A stretch of DNA of 64,000 nt. Origin: Pleurodeles waltl. Its lineage: Eukaryota; Chordata; Amphibia; Caudata; Salamandridae. Below are positions 11,755 through 22,786 of the stretch, piece by piece. The notes below the pieces were generated by a model, which ran no database searches, was not told the origin of the DNA, and worked only from the letters and a program-made list of their open reading frames with translations. Position numbers and translations under genes: made by a program. Positions within the stretch are counted from its first letter, which is position 1, and the number at the start of each line of letters is the position of its first letter. The stretch is taken from the NCBI RefSeq assembly GCF_031143425.1, contig NC_090451.1, forward strand, positions 355,206,339 through 355,270,338, written 5' to 3'.

Positions 11755-12545
11755 TCATATACAGGCCTCTACTGCTGGGTGCACCAATCCAACCCCCACC
11801 CCTGACCTCCACCTGGTCAGTGTGGGAGCTTCTGCTGATCTCCAAATGACCGTTACATCTTGCTTTGCCACCAGTAATAAGGCCCCCAAGAACGTACGGT
11901 CAGTCCAGTTGTTCCCCACTACCTCTAGGACACCCAGTAGAACCAGCAGCAGCACCACCTCCACACTCAGTATGGCTGAGAGCTCAGTGACCACTGCCTC
12001 CCAGTACCGCTGTATGTATGAGCAGGACCACACCATATGGAAAATTCATTGTTGGGCACAGAGTGGCACGGGCAGTCTGACTATGCTTGAAGACCCACTC
12101 TATGCATATTATCAGGGGTAAGGTATGCTCCATGCAATAATATGACTGGACTAACCAGAAACAGGAGGATATGGTCAGGAAACTTGGGGCCATCAATGAA
12201 TCTCCTCAATCCTCTTCCTCCAGCTTTCCCATCCAACCCTCCCACCGCTCCCTGAGGTTCTCAAGGGGTTTCATCGTGTTGATGATCAGAGTGCAGTAGT
12301 TTTGGGACACACTGCTCCTGCCCAGGCTTCCCAGCAGGACCTTTGCCTCTATCGGGCTAAACCCAGGGAAGACGGTGTCAGGCTGGATATGGACCCTCAG
12401 TGCATGTCATAGCTGCAGATATTTGTGAAACTGCGCAATTGAGAGGGAGTACTGCTGTTGCATTTCTTGAAATGACATCGTATGAGAGCTGCGCCAGACA
12501 TCACCCATGAGTGTAATGCCAGTGCTGTCCAACTTATTAAACATC
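11755..12545 (-). pseudogene. L1-alpha ORF2 C-terminal region remnant
   Basis: Minus-strand translation gives, in order, FQEMQQQYSLSIAQFHKYLQL, a segment typical of the region after the L1 thumb, then HMVWSCSYIQRYWEAVV and RTFLGALLLVAKQDVTVIWR, the conserved C-terminal block of L1 ORF2 proteins (compare the equivalent block of L1-gamma at 19,585-20,106). The frame is broken at least between 12,196 and 12,036. No RT motif precedes it, consistent with an internal deletion. Confidence 0.75.
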
Positions 12546-12725
12546 TCCATAGCGAAGACCTCCCAAAGCCACGCTCCTTGCCATAGTGAAGTCTGCTGGG
12601 TGAGTCCTGCTTACCAGCCCGTGGCGCGCTGAGCCGCCCTTCATCTCACAACTTCAGGAATCACCCTAGGTAAGGGCTCTCCGTACAGTTGTGCCAGGGG
12701 CCAGGGGAATCCCAAGGTCAGGTGC

Positions 12726-13640
12726 TCAAGTTGGTAAGCCAGGTTCGACCATCCCTCCTAACCAGTCGTTCATCACTAGCAATTGTTCCTCCCCCATGGC
12801 CTGGGCATAACTTTCATCCTGAAGGTGCCAAGCATTTAATCGCCACATCGGGCATAGAATAGTGGTGGGGCTGCCCACCCACAGGAGAAGCGGTGCATAG
12901 TCAGATTTCACGGGGGTGGATCTGCACATCAGCAACCAAGAGGATATCTGGGACTGGCATGAAGAATTAGTCTATTCTTGCATGTGTGCTCTGCACTGCA
13001 GACGTGTGCATGTATTGTCTCGCTCTAAGATGCCAGATACGCCATACATCACACAGACCTAAGCCATTCGGCCAACGGTTTAGCAGCATGGTTCTGGCAC
13101 ATCGAGCTGCAGAGGGGGTGCCTACAGAGTCAGCCTCTGGGTTCCTGACTGCATTGAAGTCACCTAGCAAAAGTGTCAAGCCCAACGCAAGTTGTGATAC
13201 AACCTCCCGGAGAGCTTCTAAGAACCGCTCCAAAGCTCCAGAGGGGATGCAGATACCACAGATTAACCGACTGGCTATTTAACATATCTGATATGGCAAT
13301 ATAGTGGCCCTGGAGGTCCAGTTTAGTTGTGGCAATTGCCATGAGGAGTGAGTGATGTAGCAATACAGCCACCCCTCTACAGCCGCTAGCAAATCCAGCA
13401 TGGTACACCCTAACGTAGCCACCACGCACCAGCATGGGGCATAGCGTGCCCATCAAGTGTGTCTCTTGAAGCATTAATATATAGGGAGTAGAGCAGCAGG
13501 CACTACAAAAGACTGCGGAGCGTCTGCTCTTGTCCAAGAGGACTGACCTTCCAGGACATAATTGTATAGGGAAGTCTAAGGATATATGTGGGTGCACTGA
13601 GCTGGACCATCAAGGCCTGCATGAGTGACTGCTTGGCCCA
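12726..13640 (-). pseudogene. L1-alpha ORF2 endonuclease (APE-like) remnant
   Basis: Minus strand. 13,160-13,597 translates with LQETHLMGT (the catalytic Glu motif of the exonuclease-endonuclease-phosphatase fold) and GVAVLLHHSL. 12,967-13,233 continues in another frame with LLLGDFNAVRNPEAD (catalytic Asp/Asn) and ends with ARID; 12,726-12,935 contains KSDYAPLLLW (equivalent of the SDH motif, with His replaced by Tyr). In the family this domain nicks the target strand. At least two frameshifts and the apparently lost His make it inactive. Confidence 0.8.
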
Positions 13641-14137
13641 GGAATTGAAGTTGTGGGCCTGGAGCCCTTTTGTAGAAGTCATCTACATGAAGGAAGCAGA
13701 ATTATACAGTGAGACCTCCTGAAAGGAAGGGGTTAGTCATGGTAACCACAACTTTAACCAACTACTCAAACTTGCCACAAATGACCCTTTAAAACCCCTC
13801 TCCCCCAACAGCCCCCCACCCCACACTTCCACCCCTAAAGCACCTGTCACCCGATAACACAAACCTCAAATCAAAACCAATGTGTCTGAAACTGGTGTGG
13901 AGTGGTGGACCACTCCAGGGAGCCGGATCATTGCAATAAAGCACCCTTTGTAAGCCCACTATCAGTAAAATATCTCACCTATATTCCATACACAAATGTA
14001 TATATAAAGACATTGCTAACTATACGAGTCAAAGAAGGGAGGGGTTCGGCTGAGACACTACCTTGAGTGACCAGACATGGACTGCTCTTCTTCAGTTTGT
14101 TCGACTGGGGCTGGCTCAGCAGAGGGGGGCTCGCTCA

Positions 14138-14343
14138 TTAGGACCCTGAGGCACGCAGAGAAAAGCATACAGAATAATTTAATTGCTCTAAGTTTCTGTT
14201 CAACTGCATCATAGCAGTGGTGTTTATTTTGCACCTCTTGCGTGTTGTCAAGAAAAATAAGGATTTTAGATTTCTCTCAACGAAGATCAGATTGTGCATG
14301 CGCCTCTTTGAGGAGGACATCCCTGTCTTTAAATTTAAGGAAC
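14138..14343 (-). pseudogene. L1-alpha ORF1 C-terminal end
   Basis: The minus-strand frame contains LNLKTGMSSSKRRMHNLIFVERNL and ends with LNYSVCFSLRASGS, resembling the C-terminal domain of L1 ORF1 RNA-binding proteins. The rest of ORF1 lies beyond the L1-gamma insertion, at 20,453 onward. Confidence 0.6.
14331..14343. repeat. 13-bp target-site duplication of L1-gamma, left copy
   Basis: AAATTTAAGGAAC, repeated exactly at 20,440-20,452. The preceding T is also shared, so 14 bp is possible. Confidence 0.9.
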
Positions 14344-14352
14344 GGGGTGTGG

Positions 14353-14364
14353 CCAAGATGGCGG
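14353..14364 (+). promoter_or_regulatory. YY1-like site at the L1-gamma 5' end
   Basis: CCAAGATGGCGG begins ten bases into the element. It matches the known YY1 consensus core (AAnATGGCGGC) nearly perfectly and stands at almost the same distance from the 5' end as the YY1 site of human L1. In human L1 this site helps place the transcription start. A role here is inferred from sequence and position only. Confidence 0.6.
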
Positions 14365-15016
14365 AGCGCTAGAACGGACCCTTTAGCGCTCCGCCGCATC
14401 GACCCACAAAAGTGCTGCGTGGCCCGTCTGGGGGAAGCATGGAGGCTCTCCTGAGCTCGGAGGCACCCTCGGGGCACTTGCCGTGCGGCGGCGGCCCGGA
14501 CCGGGTTTCGGCGGCTCCTGCGGGAGAACGGGGCTCGGCCTTGGGGCTGAAGAGTGGTCGCGGCTCGGCCGAGGAGGCGGCCTGGGCCGCGGGACGTGCT
14601 CTCCTCCGGCGGCCCTTTGAGTTTAGCGCCGGGGGAGCTGGAGGGCCCGAGGGCTCTCCCTGGGGCCCTGAATATTGGATTTGAGCTGCAGGCTCTGGCC
14701 CTCGGCTGCTTAGGTGCCCTGGAGGGGTGAGGGGCCCCGGCCTGTGCTGTTGGCTCGGGCGCCCAGAGCTGGTGCTCCAGGTGGCGGATTGGCGGCCTGG
14801 TGGAGTGTGAGACCCTGACGGGGCCGAGGGCCCGGCGGCTGGCCCTACATTGCAGCTGGCCACCGATTGGCTCCTGAACAAATCTGCGAGCGGTGGCTCC
14901 TGACGGCTGGACCAGGTGCGGCCCCCAGCGGGGAGGCAGTGGCGGAGCGGCATTGGACAGAGACTTTCGTGGCCCAGAGGGACTAAGCTGGTGACTCGTG
15001 ACCAGGTCTGTGTGAA

Positions 15017-16042
15017 ATGGCGACGGCAAAATCAAAACGTGAGTGCTCAGTGAGGGACATGCTTGCCGGAGCGCGTCTGACATCGGGGACCGCGCTGGAC
15101 GAGGTGTCTGGGACGAAGGCCCCGGAGAGCCGGGTGGAGATGGACCCGGAGGAGAGCTCGCCGGTGTCAAAGGGCTTTTTGACCTCCCTGTTCGACTCGT
15201 TGCGGGGCGACATTCAAGAGCTACGCAGGGACATCTCACAGGAGGTGAGGGAGCCGCGAGGAGAGGTTTCCTCCTTGGGCGAACGTGTGTCGCAGCTAGA
15301 AGATAATGAGATCCCTCGTGGCGAGGAGGTGGTGGGTCTGCAGTAGGAGGTGGTCCGCCTCCGGGAGCATCAGGATCTCCTCCAGATAGCGGTTGAGGAC
15401 TTGGAAAACCGCTCGAGGCGACAAAATATTCGTATTAGAGGGGCCCCGGTCAGCGCGGAAAAGGAGGACATCGGAGCCTACGTGGTGGATCTGTTCCGCT
15501 CCTTGTTGGGCCCGGAGGACACTCAGGAAGTCGTTCTGGATCGGGTCCATCGAGTTGGGTGTGCTGGTGGCCCCGGGGGACGCCCTCCGGACATCCTGGC
15601 GTGCCTCCATAACTTTGTTCTTAAAGAAAAGATTCTACAGCAGGCTCGCAATCTTCAGCACGTGGCCTTTCGAGGGCATGATCTACAGCTATTCCACGAT
15701 CTATCTGTGCGGACCCTGCAGAGGCAGAGAGACTTCAAACCGATCACGGATCATTTAAGAGCGCATAATGTGTCGTATTCCTGGGGCCACCCGTTCCGCT
15801 TGGTCTTCAGTTGGGAGGAGCAGCTTCGGCAGGTGAGATCCGTCCTGCAGGCTAGCCGTGTTTTGGGCTTGGATGATGTAGGCCGAGAAGCCTGTGAGGA
15901 GGCGGCTCTTCTGTCGGGGGATTTCCCTCGGTGGCAGAGAAAAAAAGAGAAGGGAAGGAAGGTGCAGCGCCCGACGGCCTCGGAGCTGAGATCGGAGAGA
16001 GAATCCGCCTTGAACAATGTGGCCGCCGGAACCTCGGCCTAG
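15017..16042 (+). pseudogene. L1-gamma ORF1 (RNA-binding chaperone), one in-frame stop
   Basis: A single frame of 341 sense codons starting at ATG 15,017 and interrupted once by TAG at 15,344-15,346; upstream and downstream parts are in the same phase. Residues about 55-135 are charged and heptad-like (coiled coil, SLFDSLRGDIQELRRDISQE). After the stop comes LENRSRRQNIRIRGAPV, the typical start of the L1 ORF1 RRM, then VLDRVHRVG and a C-terminal domain with LRAHNVSYSWGHPFRLVF, followed by a basic Lys-rich tail. In the family, ORF1p trimerises and coats the element RNA. The stop falls in the coiled coil next to a CAG codon, so a Gln-to-stop change is likely. The start gives the longest frame and lies just after the GC-rich leader. 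Confidence 0.9.
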
Positions 16043-16383
16043 GAGGAGGCACGGAGGTGTCCGGGTCTGATTAGGGCTGCGCTGCTAATAGCATGCGGAC
16101 TGTTGAAGTGGGTCGGTGCGGCGGGGGCAATGGACCTGGTTATTTGTCATGGGTGGACATACTGCTCCGTGGGGAATTTACCTCGTGGAGTTCGATGATC
16201 GAGGACTATTGAGTCTTAGGCACCTGTTGTGCTTGTTAGTTATTTGTTGCTGGATTTCCCTGAGATACTGGCTCTCTGAAGTGACTCTCCTGGACCTGGG
16301 GGTTTTAAGGGGTCTAGACTTCTATGGGAGGTGGATCCCCTGGTGTGACGCTGTTCCTTTGCTTGATTCCCATCACACAGGTT

Positions 16384-19300
16384 ATGACCATTAAATGTAT
16401 AAGCTTAAATGTTAGGGGGCTCAATAACCCCACTAAGAGGCTGGCCATCCTGTCTGCCTTGGAGAGATCCGGGAGTCATATAGGTTTCCTCCAGGAGACG
16501 CATCTTGTCCATAGGGACACCTATCGTATGCGATCTAAGTGGTTCCCAGGGCAATTCTGGTCTTCTCTACCATCAAAGCATGCAGGGGTGGCGATACTCC
16601 TCTCGCGCTCCTTCCCTGGGGAAGTGGTATCACAATTGCATGAGGTCCCGGGGAGACTCTTAGCTATGAGGCTTAGATTGTGCAGTTTTTCTTTTACAAT
16701 CACTTCACTATATGCGCCTAATTCCCAACAAGAAACCTTCCTAAGACAGGCCTTGACTCCACTGCTCCAGTCTCCGGATGGAGCCATATTGCTGGGGGCG
16801 ACTTTAATCTGGTAATGGACGGGGATCTGGACCGATCAGGCCAACGGTATGGGCAGACGGGGTCTCTGTCGGATGCTGGTTGGCAGTGGCTGAACGAGTG
16901 CGGCCTCGTGGAGGAGTGCGCACCCCTCGTTGAGGGACTATTCTTTTTATTCATCGGCAACCAAAACATATGCTAGATAGGACCTTTTTCTGGCGACTCA
17001 GGAGCTTCTCCCCCGGGTTAGAAACTCAGAGATCGAGCTAAGGGCCCTGTCGGACCACGCCCCAGTTTCAGTTGAGATTCACATACACATGGTGCGGGTG
17101 GGCACATCGGGGTGGCGATTCAGGGACTCGATGCTTCAGAACAACTCAACAGTAGAGGCGATCCGAAGAGCAATTATCGAATACCTTAGGTTTAACAACG
17201 ATGGGGCTATAAGTATTGCAACATTGTGGGAGGCACTGAAGCCTGTCCTGCGGGGTGAGGTGATGTCGCTTTCTTCTGGGGACAATAAGGCAAGGAGACA
17301 ACTTAGGGACGAGCTAGAGCAGCGAGTGAGGGTACTGGAGAGATCACACAAACATACTGGAGCTCCTAGAATATGGCGTGAGCTTGAGAAAGTGAGGAAG
17401 CAGCTGAGGAGGTTGGACTGGGACAGGGCAGAATATGCGGTAATCCGCCTTAAACAAAAGTATTATTTAGGAAGTAACAAATGCGGGAGGCTGCTGGCAC
17501 ATAGGTTGAGAGTGCAGCGGGCAGCGTCACTGATAAAAATGGTCCGCTCCCCCTCAGGAGCAGAAGCTCACACGAGCGACCAAATAGCAGAGGCATTTGT
17601 GGAATTTTACGAAGGCCTATATGGGGCGGAGGAGCCGGATGTCTCAACACCAGAATCCTTTTTACAAGATATAGCTTCCTTGACAGTACAAGAGGCATAC
17701 TCTTTAGACCAACCTATAAGGGCAGAGGAGGTTATATCTGCAATCGCTAGACGGCAGACCGGGAAGTCACCTGGCCCTGACAGTTTTTCTGCACTTTTTG
17801 TTATAAAACGTTCTGTGTGGAACTCGCACCCGTCCTAGTACGCCGCTTTAATTCCTTTCGTCAAACGAGCACCCTCGCGCCTAGTATGTTGGATGCCACC
17901 ATCGTGGTTATGCCGAAACCGGGGAAGGACCCTGAGGAGTGCGCCTCGTACAGGCCGATTTCCCTCCTGAATGTTGATGCCAAACTATTTACTGGTATCT
18001 TGGCACACCGCCTTAATTATTATATGCCGGGCCTGGTGGATCCTGATCAGTCGGGGTTCATTCCGCACAGGCAGTGTAGCGATAATACCAAGAGACTGCT
18101 CCATCTATTGGATAAAATGGAGCGCTCTTTCTGTCTATTGATGCCGAAAAGGCGTTCAACAGGGTTTACTGGCCGTACCTGTTTAAGGTGCTTGAGCGCT
18201 TCGGACTGGGGCCCGGCTTTATGGCATGGATTCGCTGCATTTATCAGGCGCCTCGAGCGGCGGTGCAGGTCAATGGGACGCTCTCTTTGCGGTTTGGAGG
18301 GGGACCAGGCAGAGCTGTCCACTCTCTCCCCTCTTGTTCGCGCTTTACATGAAGCCTATGGCACAGAGGCTCCGGGACAACCCTCAGATAATGGTTGTGA
18401 GGTTCGGAGGGGATGAGCACCTAATATCCTTATACGCAGATGACATCATCCTTACCTTGGCGGACCCTATGACCTCACTGCCAGCGTTAATGGATGTCTT
18501 AGATGAGTTCAGTCGGGTCTCGGGGTTCCGAATTAACATGCTAAAATCGCAGGCTAAGGGCAAGTTTATCAGTGCTGAGCATGAATGGGACCGGAGGGCC
18601 CGATTCCATTTCATATGGTCTCCCTCGGGGCTCCCGTATCTGGGAGTGGAGCTGGGCTCCAGAGTTGCCCGCACTGTGTCGTTGAATTACGCTAAATTGA
18701 CCCAGGAGGTGCAGCGCGATCTAGAGATATGGGGGAGGCATAAACTGTCCTGGTTGGGTAGAGTGGCAGCAGCTAAGATGAGCATCCTACCGCGCATATT
18801 GTATTTGTTTCAAGCGCTTCCTCTGGAGCCTCCGCCACGAACGTTAGTGACCCTACAGTCAGCGGTTCTAAGATTCATATGGGAGGGGAAGGCGGCGCGA
18901 CTGCCTCAACAGGTTCTGTATCGTTCTAAGCTGCAGGGTGGGTTGGCGGTCCCTTGCCTCCTCTGTTATTTTCAAGCTTCACAATTGCGTTTCCTCTTGG
19001 AATGGAGCCGCCCGTCCTCTGAGAAGCATTGGTGTTTCATGGATCAGGCAGTGGCCGGCTCTCACATATGGAAGGAACCCTGGCTTAGGCGTTGTCATAG
19101 AGCCCGGGGGCTGTACATATCCCCGGTCATGGAGGTTTCTATGAGGGTTTCGGACCGGGTCGCTGGCAGAGGAGGCTTGACGACCTTTCCGTCCCTAATG
19201 ACCCCCCTGGGTGCGAATCCTGAATTTGGTCCGGGACTACAGCCGGAAGCATTACGTCGATGGTATGAGGGAGGCTGTAAGAGGGTGGGATACTTATTCG

Positions 19301-20106
19301 ATGAGCATGGAGTGATCCCCTTTGACCAGCTTAGGGAGACATATGGTCTGACCGAGGCGGATAGGATGATGGATTATATCAAATTCGACATTGGGCCTTG
19401 CAACCAGCCAATAGAGCACTAATTGACAGGCCGTTAACACTGTTTGAAAAATGGATCCTCACCAAAAAGGGAGATAAGCGAATGATTTCTGAACTCTACG
19501 CCCTCTTGCGGGGAGAGGCCCCACTGCCCAAGACTAAGGGTCAATTGAGATGGGAGAAGGAGCTGGGGAGAGAGTTATCAGAGGATGAGTGGGAGAGTGT
19601 TTTTTATAGAGCACACCACGCAGCTTATAACACAGCAGGTACAGAGACAGCTTATAAAGTGGCTACCTCCTGGTATTACACCCCAACGAGGATTCATGCC
19701 TGGGATCACACCAAATCCAGTCTTTGTTGGAAGGGGTGTGTGTGGGGTGGGGGTGGGGGGGGTGGGGGGGTCGTTAGTACACTTCTTGTGGCACTGCCCA
19801 AAGCTAAATCGGTACTGGAAATACATACTGGATACTGTGGACATGGCTTTTGACACTCAGATTCCCCGATTTCCTGCATACACTCTGCTAGGCCTCCCCA
19901 ACCCTATCACTTTTCCTTTGAGGTCACTGAGGGGACGACAGATGGCTTTAGCTTTAAATGCCACAATACAATTGTTGCTCTCCGTGTGGGGGACTGAGCA
20001 GATCCCGACAACGACCTCATGGCTACATAAACTCTGGTTTGTTCTCGCTATGGAAAAGCTTACCTTGGCCTCGCAGCACCGGAGTGGGGATTTCAAAGAA
20101 CTCTAG
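16384..20106 (+). pseudogene. L1-gamma ORF2 (endonuclease-reverse transcriptase), frameshifted
   Basis: It starts at ATG 16,384 with SLNVRGLNNPTKR and LQETHL, the endonuclease N and E motifs. The GDFN motif near 16,796-16,806 is read only after a frame change in a G-run. The linker (17,089-17,838) is open. RT follows across frames: ASYRPISLLNVDAKLF (about 17,940), SIDAEKAFNRVYW (about 18,137), RQSCPLSPLLFALY (about 18,310) and SLYADDIIL with YADD at 18,433-18,444. The thumb and connection are open to 19,422, and the last frame ends at 20,106. The C-terminal Cys/His motif is split by a G-rich run (19,746-19,771). At least five frame breaks (about 16,800, 17,810, 18,130, 18,290 and 19,760, with another near 19,400) make it non-functional. 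Confidence 0.92.
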
Positions 20107-20419
20107 CAACCATACTTGCGTATTTTATCTGGGGAGTTCTCTGAGTTGACATGCCCAACCTACTTGAGAGTGCTGAACCTGACCTGGGTATAGAGAGCGA
20201 ACTTTAAAAGGGAGGTCCACACGTGGCCAGGATTATAGTGTAAAGGAGCCTGAGATGGTCTGATTTTTGTACCAATAGCTAGTCGTGGGGAAATCCTGTT
20301 GTATTTTGTATTTAAACTTCCTTTTTTTTTCTCTTATTGTTTCACATGAAGTAAGCTAATTATGTGTCTTATGGCACACTGAGATGTGGTTTGTATGCAA
20401 TGTTTTATATTTTGAAATT

Positions 20420-20425
20420 AATAAA
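20420..20425 (+). terminator. L1-gamma polyadenylation signal
   Basis: AATAAA 14 bases before the 3' boundary of the element. Confidence 0.7.
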
Positions 20426-20439
20426 CAGATTTGATCCAT

Positions 20440-20452
20440 AAATTTAAGGAAC
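20440..20452. repeat. 13-bp target-site duplication of L1-gamma, right copy
   Basis: Exact partner of 14,331-14,343. Beyond it, L1-alpha ORF1 sequence resumes in minus orientation. Confidence 0.9.
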
Positions 20453-20990
20453 CTGGCAATCACCAGTCATCTCCGTTCCCTGGGGAGGTTTTGGAGTGAG
20501 TGCTCTATGAGCACATCCAATTCCAAACCGGGGGAACAGTTTGTGTGCTGGCACCCATGTTTTGAGCTACTGCTCCAGAAACTCGGCGGGTAGGGTCATC
20601 TCCACACCCTCTGTGAATCTGGCGAAGTGCAAATTGTTGCATCTAGCGCAATTTTCAACATCGTCTGCCCTATGGTGTAGTTTGCCCCATGCGGGTCTGC
20701 AGCTGCACTACTTTGGCATTTAGTTTGTTTACGTCACCTTCTACTGTGGAGACACGATCTTCCACCTCTTTAATTCAGCCCACCACAACCCGCAGGTCAT
20801 GACACAAAAGACCTACTTCCTCACGTACGTTCCCAATCTTTGTTTTGAAAGCCTGTTGTGAGGATTGGATCGCTTGCAGAGTTGCATCTAGACCATCTAT
20901 TGCTGGCACCCCCGCACCTAAGTGCCAGACCCCAGAGGGGCTGTCTGAGAAGTAAACTGGTTAACACGCTGGTGGGACATGGATGGCTGC
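20453..20990 (-). pseudogene. L1-alpha ORF1 N-terminal/coiled-coil remnant
   Basis: Charged heptad-like translation (see the segment entry), followed downstream by QMQQFALRQI-type sequence, with several stops and frame changes. It is the first part of the ORF1 whose end is at 14,138-14,343. The family role is RNA binding; this copy is dead. Confidence 0.6.
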
Positions 20991-22268
20991 TTACTCAATC
21001 TCTCTTCCCCACTGTACGTTGGAATGGGCCTGGATGCCTAGGACATCAGCGTGCTGTCCCTTATGCTTAACTTGAGCCCAAATATAAAGGAGGAGCTAGT
21101 CAGCCATCCACCAAACTCAGACCCTCACTGGTTCTACCTCTACAAGGTTTCTCCGCAGGAGAAAGACACCTCAATTGGCATACATTGCCCTTCTGCATTC
21201 TCGAGGGACTGTGTAATAAGCTGGAAATCAGCCTATTTAGAGCCAGTCAGAGTACAGCAGTCCGCCGTACATCATATTCTCCTCCCATCATCAACCTTCA
21301 CCTCCTAGTGTCATCTACCCTCATGTAGCACTCTTCTCAGGGCCCCAGGCAGGTAGATGGGACCCCATAGGCCCCCTCTACCGGATGTACTCAGGCACCC
21401 CTTGGTCTCCCCTTCTCTGGCCCCAGGTTTTCCAAATACCACTTACCAGGAACCAGAAGAACACCTCCTTTATGCTCCCCTCTCCAGGGCCGGCCCGGCA
21501 GCTCCTCTCATTCAGGTCTCACCACAGGGAGCAAAACTGGTCTTTCCCTGTAGGCCTCACTGCTGCAGCCGTGCGCAGGCTCTTATACAGGGTGCTGTTT
21601 CGGCCTCACCGCAGGCTCTCACCGGTGTGACCAATCCTTCACCACAGTCCTGGTCACCCATGGGCCCACGCCGCACTGCATCTCGCAGCTACCTCCAGGA
21701 CCAGGCCCACGGGTCAGATGGCCTACAGTATCTCCTTCCCAAGGCCACCAGCAGGGAGGGAGTGCAGGGTTTTGGTTTGTTGCCTCACCGGTCTCTTCCC
21801 TCTTCTCAGGAGGCTTCTGGTCAGTCACCTGCTGCTCCACACCGTCTTCTTGTCTCCTCAGGCAGGAGACGGTGACAAGTTCAAGGAAGGTGGGCAGACG
21901 CTTCCTCTCTGTCGTTCACCAACATCCGGGCCTCCGCCCACTATGTCTCGAAGCTAGGCACCATCCACCATGCCGGACACAGATTCTCGTGTAGGGCTTG
22001 TCAGCCCAGGTTCCAGGTGTTGCACTTTGAGGTGGTTAGGCACAGTGCCCTCTCGTGCTCAGTTGAGTGCAGGGTACTGGGGCTAATGGCGGCGGATGAC
22101 AGAGCGGTCCGGAGCACTCTCAAAGTGCAACCACTATCTTGACACCCTAAGCCACACCCTCTTTGTGAACTTTTATGGGGTTCTAGTGCGCTCAAAAGGG
22201 AGCCAAGCAAACTTCAAAAGCCCCTGTTCTATCCTCAATTGTAGGTGAAGTCTGTGCGACTGCAGGAC
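20453..22268 (-). mobile_element. L1-alpha, 5' segment (ORF1 N-terminal part and probable 5' UTR)
   Basis: Read on the minus strand, 20,990-20,453 gives a heptad-like segment (IDGLDATLQAIQSSQQAFKTK, then EVEDRVSTVEGDVNKLNAKV), matching an L1 ORF1 coiled coil, with scattered stops. It leads directly to the duplication and then to the ORF1 end at 14,343-14,138 on the other side of L1-gamma. The remaining 21,000-22,268 has no conserved frame and is taken as 5' UTR. The 5' limit is set only by the return of DIRS-B sequence near 22,269 and is uncertain by some tens of bases. Confidence 0.65.
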
Positions 22269-22786
22269 AGGTATATGAAAATGTGTGCTGAGGGTCAAAG
22301 TATATCATCCAGGTGTTGGGCCCAGAGCAGACAGGACTGGGATAGTCTTAGAGTTTTGAATCTGGCATTCAGTGGTCGAAGGTACGAAGTAGTGTAGGAG
22401 AGGAGCATGGGTCAAAAAAAGAAGGCAGGGCATAGCCATAATAAACTATTTCTAATACCCATCCATCAAAATCGATGAATGGCCACTCTCTGAGGTAGTG
22501 ATCAACCTTGCCTCTTACTGTATGGGCATATGCTACTAGGGGCAAACTAAAGTGGTTTAGTTGCGGCCGAAACATGGGAAAGTGAATGAGATGACTGCTG
22601 CTCCTGATGGCCCGAGTTCTGCCTGCCACAAAATCATCCATGGCCCGAAAGGAATGGGGTGACTGCTGTATACTGGTTGGGAAAACAGTTTTTTCTTATG
22701 CACCCTACACTCCGTAACAGCCTCTGAACTTTTTTGAATTGGTGTGGAAACTGCCTTGGAGGGGTCAAAAGTCCCACAGAGCACAC
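22269..22786 (-). mobile_element. DIRS-B, middle segment (RT N-terminal region)
   Basis: The minus-strand frame 22,369-22,641 contains GKVDHYLREWPFIDFDGWVLEIVYYGYALPS, written here only to show alignment in two parts: KVDHYLREWPFI matches RIHHHLPHWEHI of DIRS-A, and DGWVLEIVYYGYALP matches DRWVFQIVRKGYSLP (DIRS-A, about 59,370-59,470). This is the conserved block just before the DIRS RT core. It shows that the DIRS fragment ending near 6,000 continues here, on the far side of L1-alpha. It is interrupted at 22,786 by a solo LTR. Confidence 0.75.
22782..22786. repeat. Target-site duplication (CACAC), left copy
   Basis: CACAC directly before the TG terminus at 22,787, repeated at 25,460-25,464. 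Confidence 0.8.

Larger units (their letters stand above)
11602..14343 (-). mobile_element. L1-alpha, middle segment (3' UTR, ORF2 remnants, ORF1 end)
   Basis: Old, decayed L1-type LINE on the minus strand. From right to left (sense direction) it holds the end of ORF1 (14,343-14,138), an inter-ORF stretch, the ORF2 endonuclease (about 13,640-12,726), then directly the ORF2 C-terminal region (about 12,545-11,755) and the 3' UTR. The whole RT catalytic core is missing, so an internal deletion lies around 12,550-12,720. It is interrupted on the left by the solo LTR and on the right by L1-gamma. Confidence 0.8.
14344..20439 (+). mobile_element. L1-gamma: full-length L1-type LINE, inactive
   Basis: A complete 6.1-kb element inserted into ORF1 of L1-alpha and flanked by 13-14-bp duplications. 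Order: GC- and CpG-rich 5' UTR (14,344-15,016), ORF1 (15,017-16,042), an inter-ORF stretch of about 340 bp, ORF2 (16,384-20,106) and 3' UTR with AATAAA at 20,420-20,425. Unlike L1-beta it has no long poly(A) run, ending in …TTTGATCCAT. ORF1 carries one stop and ORF2 several frameshifts, so the copy is dead, but the duplications are still perfect. Confidence 0.93.

Noticed and set aside
14277..15239. 320-codon open frame antisense to the L1-gamma 5' UTR
   Set aside because: GC-rich, stop-poor DNA gives long chance frames. It also crosses the insertion boundary into L1-alpha, so it cannot be a conserved ORF0-like gene of the element.
21357..21875. 172-codon plus-strand frame with proline-rich translation
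   Set aside because: Lies antisense in the presumed 5' UTR of L1-alpha and shows no recognisable domain.
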